Position numbers and translations under genes: made by a program
Shown here: piece after piece, positions 12,401 to 22,600 of the stretch
How positions within the stretch are numbered: position 1 is the first letter of the stretch
Layout of the letters: every line of letters begins with the position of its first letter
Assembly (NCBI GenBank): GCA_002633005.1
Contig: NMRA01000012.1
Span: 1,863,992-1,927,991 of the forward strand
Origin: Phoronis australis
Lineage: Eukaryota; Phoronida; Phoronidae
DNA length: 64,000 nucleotides
Direction of reading: 5' to 3'
Notes under the pieces: model-generated
Database searches by the model: none
The model's input: only the letters and a program-made list of their open reading frames with translations
Told to the model about the DNA's origin: nothing

Positions 12401-14141
12401 AATAGCTCACTTGGTTCTGGTCTGCGCTTGGCTCATTTCGAAACCTACACCTCACTGTTTAAGGAAAAAGAAGTCCGCAACAATTCATTGATTAATAGAA
12501 GTTATACTTTAGAAAAGCTACAAAAATATACCTAAGCTAGAATTTTTCAGCAAATTGACTAAGCAATCGAATGACAATCACATCTTTCATGACCTTGATT
12601 TGACATGGTTTTAACTCATCGTAGTCGCCACCCTCCACCTACTGTATGTGTATTGCTCGCTATCAGAGAACTTGTAACAGGTCCACCTACCTCTTCCTTG
12701 AAGCCATCGAATCTGTGAATGGAGCCGTTCTTTAGCATCACCTTAAGGCAGTAACCCCGGGACCGCACCAGCCAGTTGACTTTGTCCACATCTCCACCAT
12801 TGAAATGGTCTACTTTACCAGTCTTGATGTTCTTAAACATCAAGTTCTTCCCTTGCAGCTTGAGCCGCCCAGGGTGCTGGGACAGAAGTGAGAGAAAAAA
12901 AGTTGATAGAGTTGTTACAACCACTTTCACAAGCTGTGCAATTGCATTGTTGTATCTATTCAGTAGTTTTCAAAAATCCACGGTCTACTCATTCATAAAT
13001 TAAAGTAAGTGACAACCTTTTACTAAAAAGTATACAATTTCTTAAAAATCTTTACATCTTTAATCAACTCATGAAACTACCGTACATAATTTATCCAGAT
13101 ATTCGTAATAACATTGTGTATACGACTTTACAATAAACACAATAGATGTCACTCTATGTGCTACACATTGACCAGGTTTTTTATCCCATTGGGTACAAAA
13201 AATGTCTGGGATTTTCTGTTAAGGCAATTCAGCCCAGGAACTAGAGTGTCGAAAATGGTTTTGGCCCATTGACAGATACTAAAAATGAGTTTCAGATCCG
13301 GTTCTCTAAAACAAATTAATGTACTGAAACTCTCAACAGCCCTCAAAACGTTGGAGAAAATTTTGAAAACTCCTTTCAAAATTTGCTAAACAAACAAGCA
13401 CGGCCTATGCTTTTAGCGAATTACACGACAACTGTGGGAAAAGAGCATCCACCCACCAAGGACCATAATGTCCAATCTGTGACATACGGAGTATGAATTT
13501 TCAATTGATTCCTGCCTTTTTTAACTTGGACGATTGATGCCAATGGCAAAGATGCACTAGCAGGGGGCAGAAGGAGGATTGGTGGAAAGCATCAAAACTG
13601 GGTTTAGTGTCCTTTTAATGAACGTCTGCAATTGTTTCTTAGCACAATTAAAAATTAAGTGGTCTGAAAAATATGCAAGTTGGTTTGTTAATGACATGGT
13701 TGGCGAATTGTGGTCCTGTGTTAACTTCATTCTTGTTGACGTTGTAATCATCAACATCATTCGTCGGTCCTAGTAGTAATACAACATTCTGTACTTTCCT
13801 CTCTCGAATGTCAGCCTTCACCGAGACTGGTGTCCACTGTCCTGTGTCATTTAAGTGTCGGACAATGAATGTTTTGTATGACTGTATTATGTGAACCTGT
13901 TTTATATTAGTTTCAATCTGCTATCACCGGGAACTGGTAATAACTTTCAGTGAAAGGACACTGAAAACCAGAATGAAGCCCAACGGTTGATTTCAGTTTG
14001 AGGTTACTATATGGAGTTGGTCGGCCAATTATACATTTTCCTGTTTCCAAAGTCAAACGTGGAGACAATTAGCATACAGCCACTCACCATAGCACCTCGG
14101 ACTTCTTGTAACAGATTGGGATACTCTAGAAAGTCCGTCAT
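6350..14141 (-). CDS. SSRP1: SSRP1, FACT complex subunit (exons 1-10, 3' end missing)
   Basis: SSRP1 pairs with SPT16 to form FACT, the nuclear chaperone that removes and replaces H2A-H2B during transcription and replication. Ten exons join in frame: 14088-14141, 12691-12876, 12118-12223, 11103-11296, 10523-10617, 9859-9994, 8593-8696, 7902-8030, 7095-7316 and 6350-6422. All have GT donors and AG acceptors and the phases fit exactly, giving about 433 residues. Residues 1-100 are the SPT16-binding N-terminal domain; about 185-433 form the tandem PH-like middle domain. Strongly conserved blocks include [31 protein letters not shown] and [17 protein letters not shown]. The family is about 700 residues, so the acidic/disordered region and HMG box (about 270 residues) are absent. 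They must lie left of the window or in the gap. The start [18 protein letters not shown] aligns with the family N-terminus. Confidence 0.95.
6600..6770. repeat. CCACTAGG-family monomer in SSRP1 intron 9
   Basis: One diverged monomer: CTGCCACTATGAGGTACC core at 6683, then ATCGTCAGCTGTCCCCTTCACAGTA, which closely resembles 4463-4490 of the array upstream. It shows that single monomers have spread into introns. Confidence 0.65.
7095..7316 (-). CDS. SSRP1: SSRP1 exon 9
   Basis: 73 full codons: [66 protein letters not shown]. This is the second PH-like module that contacts histones. Acceptor attaatgccag, donor gtaagcat. Confidence 0.97.
7902..8030 (-). CDS. SSRP1: SSRP1 exon 8
   Basis: 42 full codons with split codons at both ends: [37 protein letters not shown]. 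Acceptor ttgtccttag, donor gtaagtgg. Lies on the strand opposite a spurious ORF. Confidence 0.95.
8593..8696 (-). CDS. SSRP1: SSRP1 exon 7
   Basis: 34 codons plus two bases: [20 protein letters not shown] followed by an acidic [14 protein letters not shown]. Acceptor gtccttcag, donor gtaagtc. No long ORF marks this exon; it was found by translating the intron region. Confidence 0.95.
9420..9720. mobile_element. Foldback/MITE in SSRP1 intron 6
   Basis: Two arms of about 110 bp are inverted copies: about 9430-9545 and about 9600-9712. Shared words include GTTTCTCA, TTCATGTAC, GAAAGCAATG, GGTCTCAAT/CGTCTCAAT and AAATGAG(C/T)AAAGAAAAT. The spacer is short and AT-rich and there is no coding capacity. 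This is the form of a non-autonomous foldback DNA transposon. Confidence 0.7.
9859..9994 (-). CDS. SSRP1: SSRP1 exon 6
   Basis: Completes an arginine codon, then 45 codons: [45 protein letters not shown]. This is the first PH-like module of the middle domain. Acceptor ttattttcag, donor gtttgtat. Confidence 0.95.
10523..10617 (-). CDS. SSRP1: SSRP1 exon 5
   Basis: 31 codons plus two bases: [19 protein letters not shown], then FPEAQCLTP. Acceptor gaattttcag, donor gtttgtgg. It is overlapped by a spurious ORF on the other strand. Confidence 0.93.
11103..11296 (-). CDS. SSRP1: SSRP1 exon 4
   Basis: Completes the split glycine, then 64 codons with [16 protein letters not shown] and [18 protein letters not shown], the most conserved stretch of the family. 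Ends DPVL followed by gtaaga. Confidence 0.95.
12118..12223 (-). CDS. SSRP1: SSRP1 exon 3
   Basis: 35 codons plus one base, starting [13 protein letters not shown] and containing the diagnostic [10 protein letters not shown]. Acceptor tttttattcag, donor gtaaca. The split glycine codon is completed by exon 4. Confidence 0.95.
12691..12876 (-). CDS. SSRP1: SSRP1 exon 2
   Basis: 62 codons from [13 protein letters not shown] to HRFDGFKEE, between acceptor ttctgtcccag and donor gtaggtgg. Contains the [10 protein letters not shown] block of the SPT16-binding domain. Phase 0 at both ends. Confidence 0.95.
13385..13605 (+). repeat. Dispersed repeat R1, copy 1 (SSRP1 intron 1)
   Basis: Shares with 26150-26350 the words CTTTTAGCGAAT, TGTGGGAAAAGA, CACCCACC, AGGACCATAATG, GGAGTATGA, GATGCA(C/T)TAGCAGG and AAAACTGGGTTTAG. 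A third copy lies inverted at 55540-55870. Non-coding, origin unknown. Confidence 0.75.
14088..14141 (-). CDS. SSRP1: SSRP1 exon 1 (coding part)
   Basis: 18 codons, [18 protein letters not shown], ending ATG and followed by the donor gtgagtgg (phase 0). The ATG was chosen because its product matches the length and LEF/Y...LxxEVRG pattern of SSRP1 N-termini. Too short to be found by ORF length alone. Confidence 0.9.
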
Positions 14142-14180
14142 GTTTCAGTTCACTGTAGAGTTGAAGAAAGAAGCTGCTCA

Positions 14181-14189
14181 CCGGAAGTG
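14181..14189. promoter_or_regulatory. ETS-type site CCGGAAGTG upstream of SSRP1
   Basis: A consensus ETS/GABP core lies about 40 bp 5' of the SSRP1 start codon. Such sites are typical of core promoters of housekeeping genes. No TATA box is evident nearby. The assignment is inference from position. Confidence 0.4.
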
Positions 14190-14499
14190 GATGGAATAAC
14201 AAGAAAGCGATTTTCAAAAAGTAAATAAAAATCAATTAAAATTATTATTCCTGCTTTACAGGAGAATAAAATTACTTTAAATAGGCATTTGAATATTTAG
14301 AACAATGGAAAATTCATTGGCTTTGCAACACCAACATAAAATCATTCTCAAGATCCCTTCGATTCTCTTGGTGACTAAAATGGCGGGAACGAGGAGTGGT
14401 TTCTCAGATTCACAAAAGATAGCGCCACTGTACGTTGTAAATTTAGAGACCACAGACNATTTTTCGCGAACATTTCAAATATTTTATTTAAAAAACTTC

Positions 14500-16110
14500 A
14501 GAATGAAATTTTAAAAAAATATTTTTCTCGCCCCCCGAGTGTGAGTTTCGTGCAATAGCATCAGCTCAGTGTTTTAATTAACTGCAAATGACTCCACAAT
14601 GGCAGTGCCTGGTGTCTTCTGGCTGCAGATTTGACGCAAACTCATCGGTGGTCCAATTTGCCCAATCTCTGGCTTCAATTACGCGGTGTCAATTACGTAA
14701 ACTAGGATGTTTTTCATATTTACCGGGTGAATTTCCGAAAATATACTGAGGTCTCATGGAGGACGCTGGCCGGTTTGGAAACGGCCTTTCAAAAATGTCG
14801 TGAAACCCATACGCTCGATACCATTTGGCAGTTCGGGTGCGAATTGCTGACTAGCTCATGCGCGCGACCAGGGGGGCTCGGGGGTGAATAAACAATGCTT
14901 GGCCCTGAAAAAACCCCGTTTACCGTTTTTTTTTTAGTCAAAAGGTCCACAAACCAGCCAAAAATTCGAGACCCCTGGATCCATACATTTTAAGCTGGGC
15001 GCGCGCATCTACCGAAATTCTGGTTAAAGTTCTTGTGTCCTGCCCCCCCCCCAACTCAACTTAAATCCTGGATCCGCCCCTGATACATGCATCGTTGCCG
15101 CGACGGCTTATAATTTTTTCATTGTTACTATGGCGGATTTTTTTACCCGTATTTTCAAACGGTGCTTCAAGATCACTGCCCTCAGTGAAATCTAAAGTTT
15201 CGCACACAGGCACGAATGGCCTAGTGGCCGATTCAGTGCCGGGACACTGTCACTGATGGGCCGGTACTCCTGGGTACTGCACTGACTAAACACTCCGACC
15301 ATGATGGCCTACGTAAAACGCCCAGCCGTCATACAATTTGTACCACTAGTTTACAACAATAAACTACATGTAATTTCAAAATTCATTGTTGCCAGGTTTT
15401 GCTGATATTTGCTTTTCAATTCACTCTCCTAACGCTAAGACTGGAGTGAACTGAAAAGCAGATATCAGGCTTCTGAATAAAGATAGGGCGCTGGCCGGCG
15501 GCCGGGCGGGCTCACTCCGCGCCGTTGTTCCGAAACGTTTTTTTTTAATTGCCAACTCAAAAAAATCCTTTTCAGTAAAGCTTGATACTGGCTTAGGAAC
15601 CCGGTTCCCCATTAGGGGGCCCGCGGGGGGCTATCATGATAGCTCCCCACTTTTTCCAGTGCTACGGCATGCACATGGTCTATAGGTGATGCACCACAAG
15701 GGGGGCTGAGGGGGCTTTAGCCCCCCCACTTTCGCGCGAGGCCGCCCATGTCCCATAAGGTCCGATGATACCCCGGCGGCTACTAAGTCAGCCGGGCCCG
15801 GCGGTCGAGTAGGCCTACTACNGGAACAGATAGGCGGAAGTTTACTGGGGCGGGGCGGGGCACGGGGGGACCATTCCCCCGGCCGGCCCCTTTTTGCCGG
15901 CTGGCTGCCGCAATCACTAATCCGGTAGCGGAGAAAGGGAGGCTCAGACCCCAGATCGCGGCGTTCCGTTTTTTTATTTTTTCTCTGGTGGATTTCCTGG
16001 ACGTGACACTTTTCACATGCCCGGCCCGGCATACAATCGCACTTTGCCATCGACCCCAAGACAATGCCCCCCCTTATGGTATCCTAGATCCGCCGCTGTG
16101 GAATAATTGC
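14500..16110. mobile_element. GC-rich transposon debris
   Basis: Base composition rises sharply compared with both flanks, with runs of C or G and two copies of a transposon-terminus-like word: CCTGGATCCGCCCCTG (15068-15083) and CCTAGATCCGCCGCTG (16082-16097). Read on the other strand these are CAGGGGCGGATCCAGG. Several ORFs up to 141 codons occur here, but their composition reflects GC richness and no domain is recognisable. Ns at 14458 and 15822. Confidence 0.45.
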
Positions 16111-16511
16111 CCAGGATATACAATAATATACATTTCTGTAAGATTTCCACATGTATTGTTTAAGCTGTATAATGTGTTTGCGGACTGAACCACCGACGGT
16201 GTATTAGGCCTACTCAGTAAACTGTTCGACAACAGCTTGTTAATTTTCTGTTCTTCACAACAGGAGGATAATTTCAGTTCTATTTCCGTTCTTGCTGATA
16301 GTCGTGGGAAGCCAAATGTGGGCAGTATTGTGCGCCCAAAGCGGCCAGTTCTCTCCAAATGTAGCAATTATTGCTTAAAGAGTAATCAAGACTGATCAAG
16401 GCACACTAATATCAACCGTCTCTGTTGTGTAAGTGTGGCAGTATGCGTTCGTTTTAAACAGAAAAACAAGATTTCTCCCTGTCTCGACGATTCTTCTTTC
16501 AATTCAATTTG

Positions 16512-16700
16512 ACTTTTTCCACTAGGTTGCGCAGTTGGCACTGGTCGGATGTATTGGTCCTTGATTTAGAGAACCAAGTAATCACTGTATAATGGGCCCG
16601 TTGCTTAGTGGATGAAACTGGTTTTCTAAATCTGGGACCGCTATATCCGACCAGTGGCAATGAAAGTGTGGCGCAGTTCACAACAACTTGAACAAGTTAC
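16512..16700. mobile_element. Small MITE with GCCACTGGTCGGAT arms
   Basis: Arms of about 50 bp are inverted copies. The left arm has GCACTGGTCGGATGTATTGG, then GATTTAGAGAACCA (about 16536-16576). The right arm, reverse complemented, has CCACTGGTCGGATATAGCGG, then GATTTAGAAAACCAG (about 16612-16661). No coding capacity. Confidence 0.7.
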
Positions 16701-16994
16701 CAGAGGCAGGCCCCTATTGGCTATTTCTCGAAGAGCTAGTTGGCTTTTTTCATTTGACTTTCAAAAGCTAGACCCGCAACTTGTCTGTAAATAAGTATTT
16801 ACAGACACCTCGACAAGTTATAACCCTTAGTCAGTGCCACCTGCTGTGTATTGGTTACTGTTCTGAACAATAGATGGGGTGGGAATAAAGATGGTAGTCT
16901 CCAGACTCCAGAGAACATGACTTTGCATCATTCATGTGATATCCTTTGTGGTTTATTTATATATGTTTATGTACATATATATACCAAACATTAC

Positions 16995-17506
16995 ACCACC
17001 ATCTCAACTAGCAGTAGAGACGGTGGCCACACTAATTAAATCATCAAAGTCACATTGCTATAAATACGTTTTGCTCGTAGACTAGTGAGACACCTTAGCA
17101 GGCCGTCGATGTCTTTAATTCCTTTCAACTGTAACAAAATTCTCTCGTAATCATACTTCTTTTTCGACTACTCGTTCGTTCAGCTGCACAATTTTTACAC
17201 TACTCACGCCAGGAGATATGACATCATGTCTCCTGGCATGAGAAGTGTAAAAATGGCCACTTGCCGATTTAGCCAACGGAATGAACGATGGCTTGGAAAA
17301 AAGATTGATTACGGGAATATTTGCTAGAGTTGGAGGGAATTAAAGACACCAACAGCCTCCTATGGTGTCCCTCTATGCGCAAAAGGTATTTATCAATGTG
17401 ACTGATGGTTTAATCAGAGTTTGGCATAATTCGCTGAAAAGCTTCCAGTTTATGAAGGGCCTATGGGATGGCCACCATCTGTACTGATAGTTGAGATGGT
17501 GGCACT
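16995..17506. mobile_element. Long foldback element (~230 bp arms)
   Basis: An imperfect palindrome centred near 17226. Matching inverted words run all the way out: GCCAGGAGA/TCTCCTGGC at the centre, TTTTTACACT, GGAATTAAAGACA, GGTGTC, GTATTTAT, CAATGTGACT and finally CCACC(A/G)TCT with TAGTTGAGATGGTGG at both tips. The tips are themselves small inverted repeats. No ORF of note. Typical of a foldback or MITE insertion. Confidence 0.8.
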
Positions 17507-17519
17507 GTTGAGTTATCCC

Positions 17520-18700
17520 TTGGAACACGAATTCGCCCCAAACTGGAAATTAAAACGGTACCTAGTGAGGTAGTTGCAAGCACTACCTGAAGCAAAATAC
17601 AGCAACAGCTCCTAACAAACACAGAAATTAATGAAAGAAGTTGGCAGTATATGGGAAATTTCAGCATTTTCCACACAAGTGTCTTATTGTCGACGCCATT
17701 TTATCACTGAGTTACTCTGCCATAAGTTGATGTCGTGATTTTTTACAAGATGTCAAAAGTTAACCTACTGACCTACTTTATTGTTTGACTATTCAATTTG
17801 GAAATTAGAGTTGACTATTCTGGCAGAAGCAAAAACATACCAAGGATTCATGTTTTTGCTAGTGACCTTTTTCAACGACAGATTTCATTAATTTGGGATT
17901 GAGAATTCTTGTGTAAAGGAAATGTGAACAGAACAGAGGATGACTGTTATGTAAGGCCATTATGTTTTGAAACTGGGAAGTAACACATTCCAAATTTGTT
18001 TGATATCGACACAAACCTCAAGAAGAGCCAACACACGTGAGTAGCGCTGGTTTCTGACTGAGTCGAGCAGACTGCTTATTCTGTCTTTTGATTTTGAGTT
18101 GTTGACAGGTTTTCTGACTTCATGCCAAAAGTCTAAACAAAAGGCTAAAAACTAATAATAAACTCCTTAACCCTCTTGCTGCCAGAGCCCATGGTGACCC
18201 AGATAACCTCCAGTGCCAGGCATTATAAAGCACCTTCTAGTGGCCATGTTACGAACTACTAACTTGTGCTTTTAATTAATGATTTTTCAAGTGATGATCA
18301 TTATTTTTCAAGTTACCATTGATACTGTGAGTAGAGCATAGATATATCTTGTTGATTATATTTCAGTTATGTAAAACATATTTGTTTTTTCAGAGTAGGG
18401 GCGTTGGAATCAAAAGACCCGTGGATAAAAATCTAAACATGCATGTATTTTGGTGACAAAAATCAATTTATATGCTTCATTAATTATTTTACAAGGTCTT
18501 AACTTGTTTTTCTTACGTTTCAGAAAGTATTTGTGGACCTGGATAAGAACTAACAATTTTTTTCTAGGTTTAACACCAATAAACGATATTGATAAAATCA
18601 AGGTCTAATTGAAGAAAATCAATGAACTCTGACATACTTTTACATGTTTATTATTTGAAAAACTGAATCAACAAATTCATTTTATGAACATATATACATG
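17520..18700. other. Intergenic, no gene recognised
   Basis: AT-rich sequence with only short ORFs lacking homology or splice context. I see no RNA gene or clear repeat. Confidence 0.6.
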
Positions 18701-18718
18701 TTTACAGAACCCAGGAGT

Positions 18719-18755
18719 GGTTGCACTTCATTAGTACTACTAATGAAGTGCAACC
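18719..18755. repeat. Perfect 18-bp-arm hairpin
   Basis: The arm GGTTGCACTTCATTAGTA is followed by one base (C) and then its exact reverse complement. No coding context. Could be a fresh replication-slippage palindrome, a tiny foldback element or a hairpin transcript. Confidence 0.9.
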
Positions 18756-18769
18756 ATTTCTGGCACCAA

Positions 18770-18960
18770 CTAACTTAGTAGCTTTGTAAACTTTACTACC
18801 AGCGAACAAAAATTTTGAGGAAAATTGTTTCGGCGAAGTTGTCATCGTCTCTCAAAAGATGTACTCTACCAAGTCAAAGTTCTAGCAAATGGCTCATGCG
18901 CCTGTCATGAGCGTACTATTTTGAAATTGACTTCTAACTTTTCTTTGAACATTACAAAAG
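18770..18960 (+). repeat. Dispersed repeat R3, copy 1
   Basis: Resembles 36640-36830 on the same strand at low identity. Shared words include ACCAGC(G/A)AA, GCGAAGTT, CATC then AAAGATGT, GGC then CATGCGC/CGTGCTCATG, and a TCATGAGCG/TCACGAGCG tail. Function unknown; both copies lie in gene-free DNA. Confidence 0.4.
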
Positions 18961-19620
18961 TGGGAGAGAGGTGTAAGAAAATGAAGACACGTTCACCGAA
19001 TTGTGTTTTTTAAATGGCCATTGAACGGATAAAGTATCGTAGGTGTCATTTGAATGTTGAAGTTGCAAAACCTTATGAATGATTGGCTGGATATGCTACT
19101 TTTGATGTATCATTGCAAGAGAACTGCAAAGTTGTGGTGAACTGAAAAAATTAGCCAGCCAGCTATCTAGTTGTATGAAGACTATTGTCAAAATACAGCT
19201 GGGTACCACTGTGTGTTGAGCTCTGACACACAGCCTGGGTTGTAGTTGTACTTGTCACCTCGCCATGAAACTTCAGCATGTAGAGTAAAGGTCGATGGAG
19301 GTACATATAAAATCTGGGAGTAAACTGACACTCACCTTGCCCGTTGCAGCCGTTTAAGTGAAAAGCATTCTCAGTAAACGTCATTTTCTTGTGTAATTCT
19401 CTGCCTTTTGTAACAAAGAAAAGTATGTTGTCGTTTTGAAAATCGTATGCTGACACATGCCAGCACCAAGCTCTTGTAGTGCTTTGTTAAAGTTGAAGAA
19501 AAAAGGGTCATATTCATGATCCCGAAACATATGGTCAAAAGGACCACTGTATTAACCCACAATTTTCAAGGTGGCTCAAGTATTTCTTTAAATTTTATTA
19601 TTTACTGCTTTTGTTGTAGG
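18960..19620. other. Region upstream of the zinc-finger gene
   Basis: No domain-bearing ORF. A polypyrimidine stretch ending TTTGTTGTAG at 19610-19619, just 5' of the zinc-finger ATG, resembles a splice acceptor. The ATG may therefore sit in a second exon with 5' UTR exon(s) upstream. Confidence 0.45.
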
Positions 19621-19638
19621 TAAAGTGAGTTCTTCAAG

Positions 19639-22600
19639 ATGACGGACAGGAAAGATGAGTCTTCCTGTATTGTTATTCGTAAATCTACCAAGACATCAGG
19701 TCACGCTCCATTGTACAGTGACCACAAGGGGAACATGTTCATTGAGAAAGAAAAATTTATCATTTTAGAGAAGATCAGCGATGGGGAAGCCACAAAAAGT
19801 GAGTCGGTTGAAGCACTTTCACAGACCGACGACACAGTGACAATTAGTGTATTGAAAAGTACAGAAGGTAATCAGTCTGTGTCATCAAGTGTTGAGTTCA
19901 AGCTATATGAAGTAATTCATGCAAGTGAAGTAGATTTACAAGAGCAATATGAGGTCAACACTTCATCTACAACAAGTGACATTCAGCAGGTGGTCAACAC
20001 TTTACCTAAAACCAGTGAGGTTCGACAGGTGGTGAACACTTCAATTACAGCCAGTGAAGTTCAACACTTGGTGAACAATTCATTTACAGCCAGTGAGGTT
20101 CAACAGGTGGTGAACAATTCAGTTTCAACCAGCGAAGTTCAACAAGTAGTCAACACTTTACCTACAACCAGTGAGGTTCGACAGGTGGTGAACTCTTCCA
20201 TTACTGTCTGTGAAGTTCCACACTTGGTGAACAATTCATTTACAGCTTGTGAGGTTCCACAGGTGGTGAACACTTCAATTACAGCCAGCAAAGTTCAACA
20301 GTTGGTCAACACTTTACCTACAACAAGGGAGGTTCAACACTTGGTGAACACTTCTACTACAGCCAGTGGGGTTCACCACTTGGTGAACACTTCACCTACA
20401 GCCAGTGGGGTTCAACACTTGGTGAATACTTCATCCACAGCTAGTGGCGTTCAACACTTGGTGAACACTTCTACTACAGCCAGTGGGGTTCACCACTTGG
20501 TGAACACTTCACCTACAGCCACTGGGGTTCAACACTTGGTGAACAATTCATCTACAGCCAGTGAGGTTCAACACTTGGGGAACAGTTCATCTACAGCTAG
20601 TGAGGATAAACAGGTGGATGTTGTACTTCAGGCGACTCGGCCTGGTGGTTCAAGTCATGGGGATGGTGTTGTCAGCAGAACTGAAAAGAAACATGGCAAT
20701 GATCAAGATGTAGATGATGAAAATATTGAAGATGAGGAAGATGTTGATGATGACCTGATTACTGTTGACTTAACTAGTTCTGACCAAGATTTGGTTAGTT
20801 TAGACATCAGAGTTCAGATGGGTATGAGATGTGACAGTGAGACTTCATGCAGAGTGTCTACATCTCAAAAGGAATGTCCGAAGTGTAGACTGGTGACCAG
20901 CGACACATCTGTGTTGGACAACCACGTCTGTGTTGGTGCCTCGGGAAGCAGGAAGGCGGCATTAACGTGCGACGTGTGTTCACGGACGTTTATGATGGAG
21001 CGACTCTATCGCCATCATGTCATCCAGTGTAAGAACAAACCACATGCCTGCCCCAAGTGCGGCTGCAGATTCGCTCTCCAATGTGAGTTAACTCAGCACT
21101 CGATAATACACTGTAGCGACAAGTTGTTCAAGTGCGTCAGTTGTCCCAAAACATTTGCACGCGCGACCTCTCTGTTGCAGCATAGCCGGACCCACTCTTT
21201 GGTCAATAATCATTCTTGTAAGATCTGTGCTCAATCGTTTAGCCGCAAGTCATTGCTTTTGAAACACACCAGAGAACACATAGACTCCATTAAATGCGGC
21301 GTTTGTGCAAAAACCTTCATCAAGCGCAGTTCACTTTTATTCCATTATCGGAAAAGCCACCTTTTCTTGGCTGAGCCAACAAAGAATCCCTGTAGCTTTT
21401 GTACTGTCACTTTTGCCACCCTTTCTGACCTGAAAGTTCACGAGATTGAGTGTTTTGAAAAGAACGTTGACAAATTCCAATCCAATGCAAAGAGTAACAT
21501 GGAAAACAGTGTCGAAGTAAATCAAGAAAATTCTGTGTCAAGTGACAAAGATGCAAAGTATACATGCCCAATATGCAAAAGTAAGTTTTCCAAAAAAGGA
21601 TATTTTAATATTCACACATCTCAGTGTCGAAAGAAGGCTTTTCACTGCGCTGTCTGTCACCGTGGTTTCAAGTATAGGTGGACATACCGACGGCACATGA
21701 ATATCCATACATCGAACCGCATTCTCCAATGTGAGCAGTGCGGCTGTCATTTCACCAACAGAGATCACCTACAACAGCACAATAAGGTGCATTCTGAGAG
21801 TCTTTTGCAGCATGGCTGCGACGAGTGTGACGCCGCATTTCATAACGAAGCACAACTGAGGAGACACAAACTAGCTCACTTGAAGTGCCGTCGCCCGTTG
21901 GACTGTCCTGAATGTGGTCTGAAGTCGTCTAATAGGAGGGCCTATATTCGGCACTTGAACTCGCACAAACCCAAGAACCATGTCTGCCATTACTGTGGAA
22001 AAGCGTTCAAGGAGAAGCATCAACTTATAGTACATACTCGCCGCCACACTGGAGAGCGACCCCTGGAGTGTGAGAAATGTGGTAAGCGATTTGGTGACCC
22101 GTCAGTGCTGTATAAGCACCGCTGGGTGCACGTGACGGAAAAAGCGTTCATGTGCGACCAGTGCGGGAAACATTTCACTTGCCGTAAAGCTGTTAAGGGT
22201 CACATCAATCGAATTCACAGCAGCTCCAACAAACAAGTCACTTGCGATATTTGTGGGCAGAAGTATTCATGTAAATCCTCGCTGCAGACACACGTGAGTA
22301 GAGTTCATCTGGCCGTTAAGAGGGAACTTTGCCAATGGTGTGGCAAGGAATTCTTCGACAAACCAGGTCTGAGGCGGCACTTGAGTACCCATGAAGAAGC
22401 CAGCGCGAACTCTGTCAAGTGCACAATCTGCGATAACACATTCAAGACGCCGCGAACCCTTCGGGCGCACCTGAAACTACACACCGGTCTGCGCCCGTTC
22501 ATCTGTGAGTTGTGCGGCCGTGATTTCAATCGCCAACAAAACCTTGTATTGCACATGAGAACACACACTGGTGAGAAGCCCTTCCCATGTGACATCTGCG

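Noticed and set aside
15634-16064. Two overlapping GC-rich ORFs of 141 and 93 codons
   Set aside because: Low-complexity Pro/Arg-rich translation from GC-rich DNA containing an N; no homology pattern or splice sites.
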